DNA of 64,000 nt from RGIG3159 sp034927685. GTDB taxonomy: Bacteria; Bacillota; Clostridia; Oscillospirales; Oscillospiraceae. The notes below the pieces were generated by a model. The model did no database searches, was not told the origin of the DNA, and worked only from the letters and a program-made list of their open reading frames with translations. Position numbers and translations under genes: made by a program. Where the stretch lies: NCBI GenBank assembly GCA_034927685.1, contig JAYFPO010000028.1, positions 1-64,000 on the forward strand, in the 5' to 3' direction. This document shows positions 34,239-43,234 of this stretch, in pieces; the stretch's first letter is position 1; each line of letters opens with the position of its first letter.

Positions 34239-36434
34239 ATGAAACGGAACAAACAAGAGGGACTGCGGCTGACGGTCCGCGCCGCGCGGCGGCAAAGCGG
34301 CGTCTCGTGGAGCGGCCTGCCGGGCTGCCTGTGCCTGCTTGCCGGGCTGACCCGGCTGCTCACGGCGGCGTTTCCCTCCATTCCGGCTCCGTGGTGGGCG
34401 CTCTTCCTCGGGGAGGCGGCGCTCTGCCTGCTGCTGTTTGCGCTGTATGGCGGCAGACTCGGCGGGCTGATTCTGCCGGTCGGCTGTCTGCTGACGGCCG
34501 CCGCCTGTCTCTGCGCGCTGTCCCCGTTTCTGGGCGGCCTCCGGCTGCTTGGAAACGATTTTCTGGCGTTCCTGACCGCGAAGACCGGGAAAATCCACCT
34601 GGATTTCGAGGCGGAACCGGGCGGCAGCGCGCTGCTTACGGCGGCGGTGGCGGCGGGCCTTGCGGCGCTGCTGTGCAGCCGCGCCGCGGCGCGCGGGCAG
34701 CTGATCCTGCTGCTTCCGGTGCTGCTGCCGGCGCTGGCCGCCGGACTGTTCGGCCTGTTCCCCGTCGACTGGGGCTGGGCGCCGCTGTTTGCGGGCACGC
34801 TGCTGCTGCTGGCCCGTCGGACGGCGGAGTCGGGCGTCTGCGCCCCCTTTGCCCGGGGCACGGCGGGGCAGCTGGCCCTGCTGCTGTTTGCCGCGCTCTG
34901 CGCGGCGGGGCTCGGCTATCTGCTGCGGAATCTGCCGGATACTGCCCTTCTGCAAAGCGTCCGGACGCGCTGGCACGAAAGCCGCTACGACAGCGAGACG
35001 AACTCCATGCCCGAGGGCAGGCTCGCCGACCTGGGCCCCTGGGAAAAGAGCGACGCGGCGGCCCTGCGCCTCACCATGGAGGAGCCGGAAAAGCTCTATC
35101 TGCGCGGGCATGTCTACGAGACCTACACGGGCACGGCCTGGGAGCCTCTCGCGGCCGCGACGCGCGCTACGAGCGCGGACCTCTTCTACTGGCTCCACGC
35201 CTCCGGCTTTTTCGGCCAGAGCCAGATCGGCCTGGCCGCGGGCTATACGGCGGCCATCGCGCCGCAGACAATGACGATTGAAACCCTCTCCGCCTGCCGC
35301 GAGACGGCCTATCTGCCCTACGCCCTCTGCGGCAGCGAGGGGCTGGACAGTCTGCTGATCGGCGACGCGGGCGCGGAGGCCTGGGGAACGGAGACCGTCT
35401 CCTGCCTGACCGGCAGCGTGCCGGACTGGTACGCCGTACAGCAGGCGCTCTCCGCCGCGCAGACGCGGAGCAACGTCTCCGGCTATCTGGCCTTGGAACA
35501 GGCCTATGAAGACGATGTGCAGGCGCAGGATTTGCAGATGACCGAGGATAGCTGGGCGGTGCTGGACCGGCAGCTCGGGGACGACGGGTCCGCCAAAACC
35601 CTGTCGGAGATCCGGGCGCTGATCCGCGATTATCTCGGCGAGCACCTGACCTACGACGAGACGGTGACGACCGGCAGCGGCGACGGCGACTTCCTGCGCT
35701 ATGTGCTGGAGGGCAGCGGCAGCGGCTACAGCGTGCAGTACGCCACGGCGGCGGTGCTGATGCTGCGCTATTACGGCGTTCCCGCGCGCTATGTGGAGGG
35801 CTATTTTCTCTCCGCCGACGACGCGGCGGCGCTCCAAAGCGGCGAGTCCGTCACGCTGACGGAGGAAAACGCCCACGCCTGGGCCGAGTACTATCTGCCC
35901 GGCGTCGGCTTTGTCCCCTTCGAGGTGACGCCCGGCTACATGGACGACGAGGAGACGGAGCTGGGCGGCGCGTCCGGCACGGAGGCTACCTATCAGAACA
36001 CGCTGCAATACGCGCGGGTGCAGCAGCCCGAGGAGACGGAAACGCAGCAGCAGAGCCGGACGGCATACCGGCCCGGCCCGCTTTTGCTTCTTTTGCTGTT
36101 TCTGCTGCTGGCGGCGGCGATGGTCACCGCCGCCGTGCGGCGGGGGAGACTGAAACGGGCTCTGCGCCGCATCGGCCGGGCCGCGCCGCGGGAGGCGATC
36201 AGCCTGCGCTACGGCTATGCCGCGCTGCTGCTGCGCCGCGGCGGAATCGACCCCCTGCCGGGGGCGGAGACGGCCGCCCTCCTGAACCAGGAGGCGCTGT
36301 TCAGCCGCCGCGCGATGACCGAGGACCAGCGGCGGCAGATGGACGACTATGCCGCCGGGGTGCTGGCGGCCTGTCGGAAGCATTGGAACGTTTTGCAGCG
36401 GCTGCGTTACCGCTGGATCGACTGCCTGTATTGA
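34239..36434 (+). CDS. transglutaminase-like (TgpA-type) membrane protein, catalytic residues altered
   Basis: 731 residues: about six N-terminal membrane segments (about 25-225), an extracellular transglutaminase-like domain (about 430-580), a further membrane helix (about 612-632) and a cytoplasmic DUF4129-like tail. The region YSVQYATAAVLMLRYYGVPARYVEGY, AHAWAEYY and PFEVTPGY aligns with the Cys-His-Asp triad of the family, but the cysteine position is Ser498 and the aspartate position Glu562; only His546 is kept. It is therefore probably a non-enzymatic scaffold or has changed chemistry. The ATG at 34239 begins one base after the DUF58 stop. Confidence 0.87.
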   Translation: MKRNKQEGLRLTVRAARRQSGVSWSGLPGCLCLLAGLTRLLTAAFPSIPAPWWALFLGEAALCLLLFALYGGRLGGLILPVGCLLTAAACLCALSPFLGGLRLLGNDFLAFLTAKTGKIHLDFEAEPGGSALLTAAVAAGLAALLCSRAAARGQLILLLPVLLPALAAGLFGLFPVDWGWAPLFAGTLLLLARRTAESGVCAPFARGTAGQLALLLFAALCAAGLGYLLRNLPDTALLQSVRTRWHESRYDSETNSMPEGRLADLGPWEKSDAAALRLTMEEPEKLYLRGHVYETYTGTAWEPLAAATRATSADLFYWLHASGFFGQSQIGLAAGYTAAIAPQTMTIETLSACRETAYLPYALCGSEGLDSLLIGDAGAEAWGTETVSCLTGSVPDWYAVQQALSAAQTRSNVSGYLALEQAYEDDVQAQDLQMTEDSWAVLDRQLGDDGSAKTLSEIRALIRDYLGEHLTYDETVTTGSGDGDFLRYVLEGSGSGYSVQYATAAVLMLRYYGVPARYVEGYFLSADDAAALQSGESVTLTEENAHAWAEYYLPGVGFVPFEVTPGYMDDEETELGGASGTEATYQNTLQYARVQQPEETETQQQSRTAYRPGPLLLLLLFLLLAAAMVTAAVRRGRLKRALRRIGRAAPREAISLRYGYAALLLRRGGIDPLPGAETAALLNQEALFSRRAMTEDQRRQMDDYAAGVLAACRKHWNVLQRLRYRWIDCLY

Positions 36435-36447
36435 GGGAGGAAAGAAC

Positions 36448-39400
36448 ATGAAAAAAACAAGGATTGCCGCGGCGCTCTGCCTGCTCCTGCTGCTGCTCTG
36501 CGCCGTGCCGGCGCGGGCGGCGGGGGGCGGAAGCTTTATCCTGACCGCGTCCACGAGCAGCGCGACGCTGATCGCGCCGGTCCGCGTCTCCTACGCGGAG
36601 GACGAGACCGTGGCGGAGGCGCTGGAGCACAGCGGCTTCTCCTTTGACGGACTGGAGCAGGGCTATATCACGGCGATCGGCGGCGTCGCCGGAAACTTCA
36701 ACCGCTTTTACGACGGCGGCAAATACGACCTGACGGCGCCGGCCTCGGAGGTCACGGTGTTCTGCTTCGCGGAGCAGGCCGGTTACTCGGAAAATCTCCT
36801 GCATCTCGTCGCCCGCATGGTCGAATATCAGGAGATGGACAACAACGTAGGCAACTACGCGCCCGCGTCCGCCGCTTATGCGGCGGCGCTGAAGGGCATC
36901 CGCGCGGCGGGCAGCGACACGGCCGCCGCGCTCCTCGGCAGCCTGAACACGGCCATTTCCGACTATGAAGCCATATGGGCCGGTCCGAAATTCGCGGTCA
37001 CGGCCTCCGCCTCCCAGGGCGGCGCGGCGCTGGAAAATCCGGCTTTGACCCTGACGGACGCCTACGGCAACGTGACCGCGGGGACCGGCTCCGTCTCGGT
37101 CCCGGCGGGCAGCTATCAGTTCTCCGTCTCCGACGGCGGCTGCAACCGCACGGACGGAACCCTGACCGTGGACGGCGCCAAGACCGTCACGGTGACGCTG
37201 CCGTCCGGGGAGTGGTTCGGCGCAATCAAGCTGCTTGACGGAAGCAAGGAGGCCTACGCCGGCACGCAGGACGCGGCGGCCCACACGGCGGAGTATCAGA
37301 TCCCGGACACCGCCGGCACGATCGGCAGCGTCTATCTAAGCGCGGCCAGAGGCGCGGTGCCGGATGCGAAAACCACCGTGCTCCGCGCGGTCTACGTCGG
37401 CACGAACCAGGCAGATCTATCCGACGTCAGCCGCAGCTGGGAGAGCACCGCGTCGTCTCTGACCTATCTGGTCCGGACCGGCATGGAGGGGCGCGTTTTC
37501 CGGCTCGAGGCCCGGTATCCCGGCGCGGACGGCTACACGCAGATTCAGTCCTACACGGTCACCGTCACCCGCGTCCCCACGCTGAGGGCCCTGACGGCGA
37601 CGGCGGACGGCACGCTGCTGCCGCTGGACTTCGACCCCGTGACGGAGACCTACCGCCTGACGACGGTTTCGGACACGCTTACGCTCGCGGCGGAGCCCTT
37701 CGACAGCGCCTACACCGTCACGGAAACCGGGACGGTCGCGTCGGGAATCTGCGCGGTGACGGTCACGGCGGAAAACGGCGCGTGCCGCACCTATACCCTG
37801 AACGTCGAAAAAAAGGACGCGGTGTCGGTGACACTGCGCGTGCCGGACGGCACAACGGCAGAGGTGACAAACGAGGCCGGGGCGGTGATCGCGCCGGTCG
37901 GGGGCGTCTACCGCCTGATTCCCGGCGCGAGCTACACCTGCACCGCCACGAAGAACACCTACTACCATACAGCAGTCGCCTTCACGGCGTCGGAGGGGCA
38001 GACGATCACCGTCACGGAGCCGGAGACGGCGGATTGCCTGACGGCGCTGACGCTCTATGACGGCACCTCCGCTGCCTACCGGAAGGCCTATGACAGCAGC
38101 GCGGCGTTCTCCGCCGCGTGCCACGTCTACACCTACACGGTGCCGGACGTGAACACGATGGGCTATTTGCAGGCCACGGCGGCGGGCAATACGGTCACGG
38201 CCCTTTACCGGGCGCAGACCACCGCCGCCTCGTCGAACGGGCAGGCGAGGAGCGTGGAGATCGCGAACGCGGTGAGCGACTCGGGCGCCGCCTCGTCCCT
38301 CGGCTATCTGCTGACAAAGTCCGGCTGCGCCCAGACCGTGACGGTCCGCGTCTCGCACGAGAGCGGCGGCGTGACCTACTTCCAGGATTACGAGCTGCTG
38401 CTGGCCCGGAGCGAGCATCTGCTCTCCATGTCCCTCCAGGACGGGACGGATACGCTGACGCTGACCGACGGCAGCGGCGCGGTCTGCGAGTTTGACCGCG
38501 ACCGGACCGCCTACAAGGTCAAGGTGAATCGCGATACGGAGAGCCTGACCCTGAACGCGACCTTCCCCAACATGCTGGACGCGACGAGCTGCTGCGGCGG
38601 CTACTACGCGCTGGTGAACGGGACGCGGTACGATACGCTCAGCCAGGCGGCGGTGGCGCTGGACCCGGTGCAGGATCAGGAGACGCTGACGATTCAGGTC
38701 TGCCACGCGGATACCCGCTGCGTCTTTACGACCTACACGGTGACGGTGGAAAAGACCGACCCGATCCGGCTCACGGTCACGACCGCGCCCGCGGACGCCG
38801 TGTTGTTCCTGCAAAATAACCAAAGCGGGAAGCGGGTGCTCGGCGAGAACGGCGTCTACGCCCTGACCCCCGGCGGCAGCTATTCCTACACGGTGACCTG
38901 CGCCGGCTATGTCGGGCAGCAGGTGACGGACTATATCGCGCCCGCGGCGGACGCCGCGCTGGAGCTCACGCTCGAAAAAGCGCCGGAGAGCGAAAGCCTC
39001 GCGCAGCTCTCCGCCGCGTGGCCCTCCTTCCGCGCCGACGACGACAACAACGGCGTGATCGCGGCAAAGACGCCCACCTCCTCCGACGAAGCGGTGCTGT
39101 ACTGGGCCACCAAGGTCGGAGAGGGCTATGACAAGGACGCCTGCGGCTGCCCGATTCTGGTGGACGGCTACGTCTACACCTATGCCGGCACGACCCTCTA
39201 TAAGGTGGACACGGTCAGCGGCGAAATCGTGGCCACGGGCGCCATGGACCACGCCTCCAGCTTCGCCATCAACCCGCCGACCTACGCGGACGGTATGCTG
39301 TTTGTGGGCCTTTCGGGCGGCACGGTGGAGGCGTTCAACGCCTCCACGCTGGAGGCCCTCTGGATCTACACGGACCCGCTGGGCGGCCAGCCCAACTGCC

Positions 39401-40809
39401 CCATTGTCTGCCAGGACGGCTACGTCTACACCGGCTTCTGGCAGGGCGAGACCGCCAACGCAAATCTGGTCTGCTTAAACGCCACGGATGAAAACCCGTC
39501 CAGCGCGACGGAGCAAAAGCTTGCCACCTGGACCTACACGCAGAAGGGCGGCTTCTACTGGGCGGGCGCCTACGTCAGCGACAACTTCCTGCTGGTGGGC
39601 ACCGACGACGGCGCGTCGGGCTATACCACGGGCAAGGCGCAGCTCCTGTCCCTCGACCCGAAGACCGGCGTGCTGCTGGACGCCGTGACCATGACGGTGC
39701 CCGGCGATATCCGCAGCTCCGTCGTCAGCGACGGGAACGGCGGCTATTATTTCACGAGCAAGGGCGGCTACTTCTTCAAGGCCGCGGTGAACGAAGACGG
39801 CACCTTCCCGGACAACGCGATCCAGTCGCTGAAGCTCTACAATTACGCCGACGAGGCCGCGAATCCGGCCATGAGCACCTCCACGCCGACCGTCTGCAAC
39901 GGCCGCGCGTATGTGGGCGTCTCCGGCACCGGCCAGTTCACGGCCTACTCCGGCCACAATATCACGGTCATCGACCTCGCGACCTGGGATATCGCCTACA
40001 CGGTGCGGACGCAGGGCTACCCCCAGACCAGCGGCATCCTGACCACCGCCTATGAGGCGGAGACCGGCTCGGTCAACGTCTACTTCTTCGATAATTTCAC
40101 GCCCGGCAAGCTGCGGACGCTGACGGATCGGCCGGGCCAGACCGCACCCAGCACCACGGTGGTGGAAACCACCACCGTGGCGGGCAAGACCCAGAGCTAC
40201 GACACGGCCAGCGTGCTCTTCACGCCGGCGGGCGAGCAGGCGCAGTACGCGATTTGCAGCCCGATCGTGGACGAGTACGGCACGATCTACTTCAAGAACG
40301 ACTCGGCCTATCTGATGGCCGTCGGCAGCACGATCGAGAAGCTGGAGATCACGCAGGCGCCGGACAAGACCGTCTACCGGGCGGGCGACACTTTCGACGC
40401 CGCGGGCATGACCGTGACCGCGACCTACACAAACGGCATGACGCGGGACGTGACGAAGTACGTCACCTGGTCCACGGAGCCGCTGACGGAGGAGGACACG
40501 GACTTCACGATCAACTTCCCCTATGTGATGTACCAGGACAAGGACGGCACGGCGGGCACGGCGTACCCGGAGCCCTTCGCGGTGCTGGCCCTGTCGGTCG
40601 AGCGCGTGCAGTACGGCGACGTCAGCGGCGACGGCAAGATCAAGTCGCAGGACGCGCTGCTGGTCTACGGCTACTGCAACGGCAGCGTCCAACTGACGGA
40701 GGACCAACAGAGGGCCGCGGACGTCAGCGGCGACGGCAAGGTCACGGCCAGAGACGCGCTGCTGATCTACGCCTACGCCAACGGCACCCTGACGGAATTC
40801 CCGAGATAG
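36448..40809 (+). CDS. large secreted protein: DUF4430-like, beta-sandwich, PQQ-type beta-propeller, dockerin
   Basis: 1453 residues. Signal peptide (1-24); a DUF4430-like segment (about 47-108: DETVAEALEHSGFSFDGL...YITAI) and a helical stretch (110-175); several cadherin-like/PEGA-like beta modules (about 180-850); a PQQ-type beta-propeller (about 852-1298, repeating units such as GCPILVDGYVYTYAG...LYKVDTVSGEIVATG); an Ig-like module (about 1298-1385, LEITQAPDKTVYRAGDTFD); and a type I dockerin (about 1389-1453, DVSGDGKIKSQDALLVYGYC and DVSGDGKVTARDALLIYAYA). GGGAGGAAAG precedes the ATG. Last gene of the operon. A surface beta-propeller in a B12-repressed operon recalls BtuG of Bacteroides, but no sequence relation is claimed. 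Confidence 0.8.
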   Translation: MKKTRIAAALCLLLLLLCAVPARAAGGGSFILTASTSSATLIAPVRVSYAEDETVAEALEHSGFSFDGLEQGYITAIGGVAGNFNRFYDGGKYDLTAPASEVTVFCFAEQAGYSENLLHLVARMVEYQEMDNNVGNYAPASAAYAAALKGIRAAGSDTAAALLGSLNTAISDYEAIWAGPKFAVTASASQGGAALENPALTLTDAYGNVTAGTGSVSVPAGSYQFSVSDGGCNRTDGTLTVDGAKTVTVTLPSGEWFGAIKLLDGSKEAYAGTQDAAAHTAEYQIPDTAGTIGSVYLSAARGAVPDAKTTVLRAVYVGTNQADLSDVSRSWESTASSLTYLVRTGMEGRVFRLEARYPGADGYTQIQSYTVTVTRVPTLRALTATADGTLLPLDFDPVTETYRLTTVSDTLTLAAEPFDSAYTVTETGTVASGICAVTVTAENGACRTYTLNVEKKDAVSVTLRVPDGTTAEVTNEAGAVIAPVGGVYRLIPGASYTCTATKNTYYHTAVAFTASEGQTITVTEPETADCLTALTLYDGTSAAYRKAYDSSAAFSAACHVYTYTVPDVNTMGYLQATAAGNTVTALYRAQTTAASSNGQARSVEIANAVSDSGAASSLGYLLTKSGCAQTVTVRVSHESGGVTYFQDYELLLARSEHLLSMSLQDGTDTLTLTDGSGAVCEFDRDRTAYKVKVNRDTESLTLNATFPNMLDATSCCGGYYALVNGTRYDTLSQAAVALDPVQDQETLTIQVCHADTRCVFTTYTVTVEKTDPIRLTVTTAPADAVLFLQNNQSGKRVLGENGVYALTPGGSYSYTVTCAGYVGQQVTDYIAPAADAALELTLEKAPESESLAQLSAAWPSFRADDDNNGVIAAKTPTSSDEAVLYWATKVGEGYDKDACGCPILVDGYVYTYAGTTLYKVDTVSGEIVATGAMDHASSFAINPPTYADGMLFVGLSGGTVEAFNASTLEALWIYTDPLGGQPNCPIVCQDGYVYTGFWQGETANANLVCLNATDENPSSATEQKLATWTYTQKGGFYWAGAYVSDNFLLVGTDDGASGYTTGKAQLLSLDPKTGVLLDAVTMTVPGDIRSSVVSDGNGGYYFTSKGGYFFKAAVNEDGTFPDNAIQSLKLYNYADEAANPAMSTSTPTVCNGRAYVGVSGTGQFTAYSGHNITVIDLATWDIAYTVRTQGYPQTSGILTTAYEAETGSVNVYFFDNFTPGKLRTLTDRPGQTAPSTTVVETTTVAGKTQSYDTASVLFTPAGEQAQYAICSPIVDEYGTIYFKNDSAYLMAVGSTIEKLEITQAPDKTVYRAGDTFDAAGMTVTATYTNGMTRDVTKYVTWSTEPLTEEDTDFTINFPYVMYQDKDGTAGTAYPEPFAVLALSVERVQYGDVSGDGKIKSQDALLVYGYCNGSVQLTEDQQRAADVSGDGKVTARDALLIYAYANGTLTEFPR

Positions 40810-40820
40810 CGCAAAAATCA

Positions 40821-40851
40821 AACGCGGAACGGCCCCCGGCCGTTCCGCGTT
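40821..40851 (+). terminator. terminator of the cobalamin-riboswitch operon
   Basis: AACGCGGAACGGCC (40821-40834) pairs perfectly with GGCCGTTCCGCGTT (40838-40851), 3-base loop, short T-run. It lies 11 bases after the last stop codon. Confidence 0.7.
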
Positions 40852-40915
40852 TCCGCGCAGGGAAAACAGGGCTTCGGAGGCCGCGCGCAGACGGGAAGAA
40901 AAAAAGACCATAAAA

Positions 40916-40934
40916 ATTATTGACAAACAATAAT
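40916..40934. promoter_or_regulatory. operator site 1 of the HTH operon
   Basis: ATTATTGACAAACAATAAT, a 19-base element with inverted ends ATTATTG/CAATAAT covering the -35 box. A near-identical copy lies at 40952-40970. Confidence 0.6.
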
Positions 40935-40948
40935 TCCTGTGATATCAT
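40920..40948 (+). promoter_or_regulatory. promoter of the HTH operon
   Basis: TTGACA (40920-40925), 17-base spacer, TATCAT (40943-40948), about 36 bases before the first start codon. Confidence 0.8.
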
Positions 40949-40951
40949 TCA

Positions 40952-40970
40952 ATTATCGAGAAACAATAAT
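40952..40970. promoter_or_regulatory. operator site 2 of the HTH operon
   Basis: ATTATCGAGAAACAATAAT differs from site 1 at two positions and lies 36 bases downstream, at the transcription start. Two sites flanking one promoter suggest cooperative autorepression by the HTH protein at 41971-42198. Confidence 0.6.
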
Positions 40971-40983
40971 TCGGGAGGCGGCT

Positions 40984-41958
40984 ATGAAACAGAAACGACT
41001 TTGTATTCTTTTTGCTTCCGAAGGAGCGCTGTGCATCCTCCTTGCTGCCGGAGGGGTGATCGGCTCCGGCATCGTTCCGGCTGCCATGGCGTTTCCGTTC
41101 GAACAAATCGGAGAGGTGCTGCGCGCGCTCTCTCTGTCCGGGTCTGTCGGCAACCTGTTCGCGATTCTGCTCTATGCTGCCCTCAGTTTGATTCCCCTGT
41201 TTTACCTGCTCATCAAGAAGAAAACACAGGCGCTCCATTGGGAAGACGGGCTGCTGGCCGTTCTCAGCGGACTACTGTTCTTTGTGCTCTATCTGATGAT
41301 CAATCCGGCGTATCTGGGAACTTATTTGGGCGGGGCCGCCGAATCCGGCATGGGGAAAGCGGTATTGGGAACCATCACCGATTCGCTGATCGTCGGATAT
41401 CTCATTCTCTGCCTGCTCCGGCAGTTTTTTGCCGCCGACCGCAATCAGGAAAAATTGCAGCGGTATCTCAAAATCCTGCTCCTTGCGTGGGCCGCCGTTT
41501 TGGTCTATTCGGCGTTCGGCTCCTGTCTGGGAGCCGCCATCGATTCCTTCCGGGCGCTTCGGGCCTCGAACGCCGGAACCGAATCGGCATTGGGACTGAG
41601 CGGTCTGTTCCTGGCGCTGAACTATTTGATCGGCGCGCTGCCGTATCTGCTGGATATTCTGATTGTGCTCGCGATTCTGAATTTGCTGGAGGCGCTGCTA
41701 CGGGATCGCTATTCGGAAGAAACGGAATCGGAAGCAAGAAAACTGTCCCGGATCTGCGCCCTCGCCCTGATCGTCACGGTGAGTTCCAATCTCGCCTTCC
41801 ATCTGCTCCAACTGCTTTGGATGCGCCATCTGTCCGTTGTCAACACGTTTGTCAATCTCCCGCTGACGTCGATCCTCTTCGCGCTGGCCACCCTGCTGCT
41901 GGCGCAGTGGATCCGGGAAAATAAGCAGTTAAAAGAGGACAACGACAGGTTCATATAA
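40984..41958 (+). CDS. DUF2975-like multispan membrane protein
   Basis: 324 residues with about eight hydrophobic helices: four near the N terminus, two around 140-180 and the typical C-terminal set ending LLLAQWIRENKQLKEDNDRFI, which resembles the end of DUF2975 proteins. Those are small membrane proteins of unknown function that pair with Cro/CI-type HTH proteins, as seen here. The protein is longer than the roughly 160-residue usual DUF2975 form, perhaps two halves in tandem. The ATG at 40984 follows GGGAGG; an earlier in-frame ATG at 40939 falls on the promoter. Family name is tentative. Confidence 0.7.
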   Translation: MKQKRLCILFASEGALCILLAAGGVIGSGIVPAAMAFPFEQIGEVLRALSLSGSVGNLFAILLYAALSLIPLFYLLIKKKTQALHWEDGLLAVLSGLLFFVLYLMINPAYLGTYLGGAAESGMGKAVLGTITDSLIVGYLILCLLRQFFAADRNQEKLQRYLKILLLAWAAVLVYSAFGSCLGAAIDSFRALRASNAGTESALGLSGLFLALNYLIGALPYLLDILIVLAILNLLEALLRDRYSEETESEARKLSRICALALIVTVSSNLAFHLLQLLWMRHLSVVNTFVNLPLTSILFALATLLLAQWIRENKQLKEDNDRFI

Positions 41959-41970
41959 GGGGGCTTTCCT

Positions 41971-42198
41971 ATGGCAATCGAAGTCTGCCTGGAGGATGTT
42001 TTAAAGGATCGCGGGATGACATCGAAAGAATTGTGCGCACTTGTTAACATCACGGAGGCAAATCTGTCCATTCTCCGCAGCGGAAAAGCAAAGGGCGTCC
42101 GCTTCGGAACCATCAACCGCATTTGCTATTATTTAAGCTGTGACGTCGGAGATATTTTAAAGTTTGATGGAAATTTGGAGGTCGACAATGAGGATTAA
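41971..42198 (+). CDS. small Cro/CI-type HTH regulator
   Basis: 75-residue DNA-binding protein: LEDVLKDRGMTSKELCALVNITEANLSILRSGKAKGVRF is a helix-turn-helix of the XRE class and the end SCDVGDILKF is typical of the YozG-like group found with DUF2975 genes. It lies 12 bases after the membrane protein gene and overlaps the following lipoprotein gene. Probably binds the two 19-base elements upstream of the operon. Confidence 0.88.
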   Translation: MAIEVCLEDVLKDRGMTSKELCALVNITEANLSILRSGKAKGVRFGTINRICYYLSCDVGDILKFDGNLEVDNED

Positions 42199-43147
42199 AC
42201 GGATTGCTTCCGTCGCACTGTGCTGCGTGCTGCTTGCATTGACGGGTTGTCAACTGGCCAAAGAAAACGGCGATACACAAACGGGCAGCGATCAATTGAT
42301 CGGCGTTCTGGTCACGACAGAATACCTGGACCTGTTTGATCTCGATGGCTATGTCGGCGACAACGCAAGTTCTTTTTCCGGCGGTGAAATTACGCTGGAT
42401 GGAACCGATCCCGCCTATCAGGGCCGGCTGTATGCTTCGATTGCGGCCGATCCGCAAACGGGGGAGACTGGAGAGACAACGGACCCGCAGGAGTATGTGT
42501 TCGACGGAATCGATGGAATTGCCTATTTCGCGGCCGAATATTCTACGGGGGAAGACAGTTACACCGGCACGAGTACAGGCGAAGGAATCAGCGACGCCAA
42601 GACGGCAGTCAACATCGGAGACGAGGAGAATACCACGACGCTGGAAGGAACGATTTATGTCAATCCGCGCCTGAGCGGAATGGAATACTATGTCAATCCC
42701 ATTTATCAGAGCGGGGACGGCAGCGTATACACCGTTTCCGGCTCCGGGTTCTCCTTTGCGGGCGTTTCGGACGAAGGGAATGTGTATTCACAAGAGCTTA
42801 GTCATACAGCAACCGTTACCGAAGACGGGGAAAGCAAAACAGACAGTGTAACGGTCAAGATTTCCTTTGCCACCATGTTCGCGCCGGAGCAAATTACGGT
42901 GCTGCAGATGGATCAAAACAGCACGGTACTCTCGAGAGAGGAATATCAGCCGGGGACGCTGCCGGATTGCCTGACCCTGCCTTCCGATGTGGCATATGTC
43001 GTTGTGGAGACCGACCGGCACAACGCCGCAGGCGAGCAGGTCGCAGCGCGCTCGCTATGTAATCGGGGCGACGACGCGTTAGAAACCTTCTACTGCCGCG
43101 AGGACGGCGTCTGCGTCAAATACTCCACGCAATTGACCTGGGAATAA
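42188..43147 (+). CDS. hypothetical lipoprotein
   Basis: 319 residues. Signal with lipobox ALTGCQ, so lipid-anchored on the cell surface at about Cys19. The mature part is rich in Thr, Ser, Gly, Asp and beta-strand-like stretches (TVSGSGFSFAGVSDEGNVYSQ, SVTVKISFATMFAPEQITVLQMD) without a domain I recognise. The ATG at 42188 has GGAGG and overlaps the HTH gene by 11 bases, so it belongs to the same operon as the membrane protein and regulator; it may be a sensor or effector of that system. Confidence 0.75.
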   Translation: MRIKRIASVALCCVLLALTGCQLAKENGDTQTGSDQLIGVLVTTEYLDLFDLDGYVGDNASSFSGGEITLDGTDPAYQGRLYASIAADPQTGETGETTDPQEYVFDGIDGIAYFAAEYSTGEDSYTGTSTGEGISDAKTAVNIGDEENTTTLEGTIYVNPRLSGMEYYVNPIYQSGDGSVYTVSGSGFSFAGVSDEGNVYSQELSHTATVTEDGESKTDSVTVKISFATMFAPEQITVLQMDQNSTVLSREEYQPGTLPDCLTLPSDVAYVVVETDRHNAAGEQVAARSLCNRGDDALETFYCREDGVCVKYSTQLTWE

Positions 43148-43162
43148 TCGGTTCCCTTCAGA

Positions 43163-43204
43163 AAAAACAGTTCGGAGCAGCCGCGTACGCGGCTGCTCCG
43201 AACT
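43163..43204 (-). terminator. terminator of the leftward LacI-type gene
   Basis: A perfect 36-base palindrome (arms AGTTCGGAGCAGCCGCGT at 43169-43186 and its complement at 43187-43204) followed leftward by a T-run (complement of the A-run at 43162-43167). It ends transcription of the regulator gene and may also serve the convergent lipoprotein operon. Confidence 0.75.
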
Positions 43205-43234
43205 GATGCGCAAGGCGGGGAATCCGGCAGACGT

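Noticed and set aside
17333..40852. Reading the cohesin/dockerin operon as a classical cellulosome
   Set aside because: No glycoside hydrolase, carbohydrate esterase or recognisable carbohydrate-binding module is encoded, while the leader is a cobalamin riboswitch.
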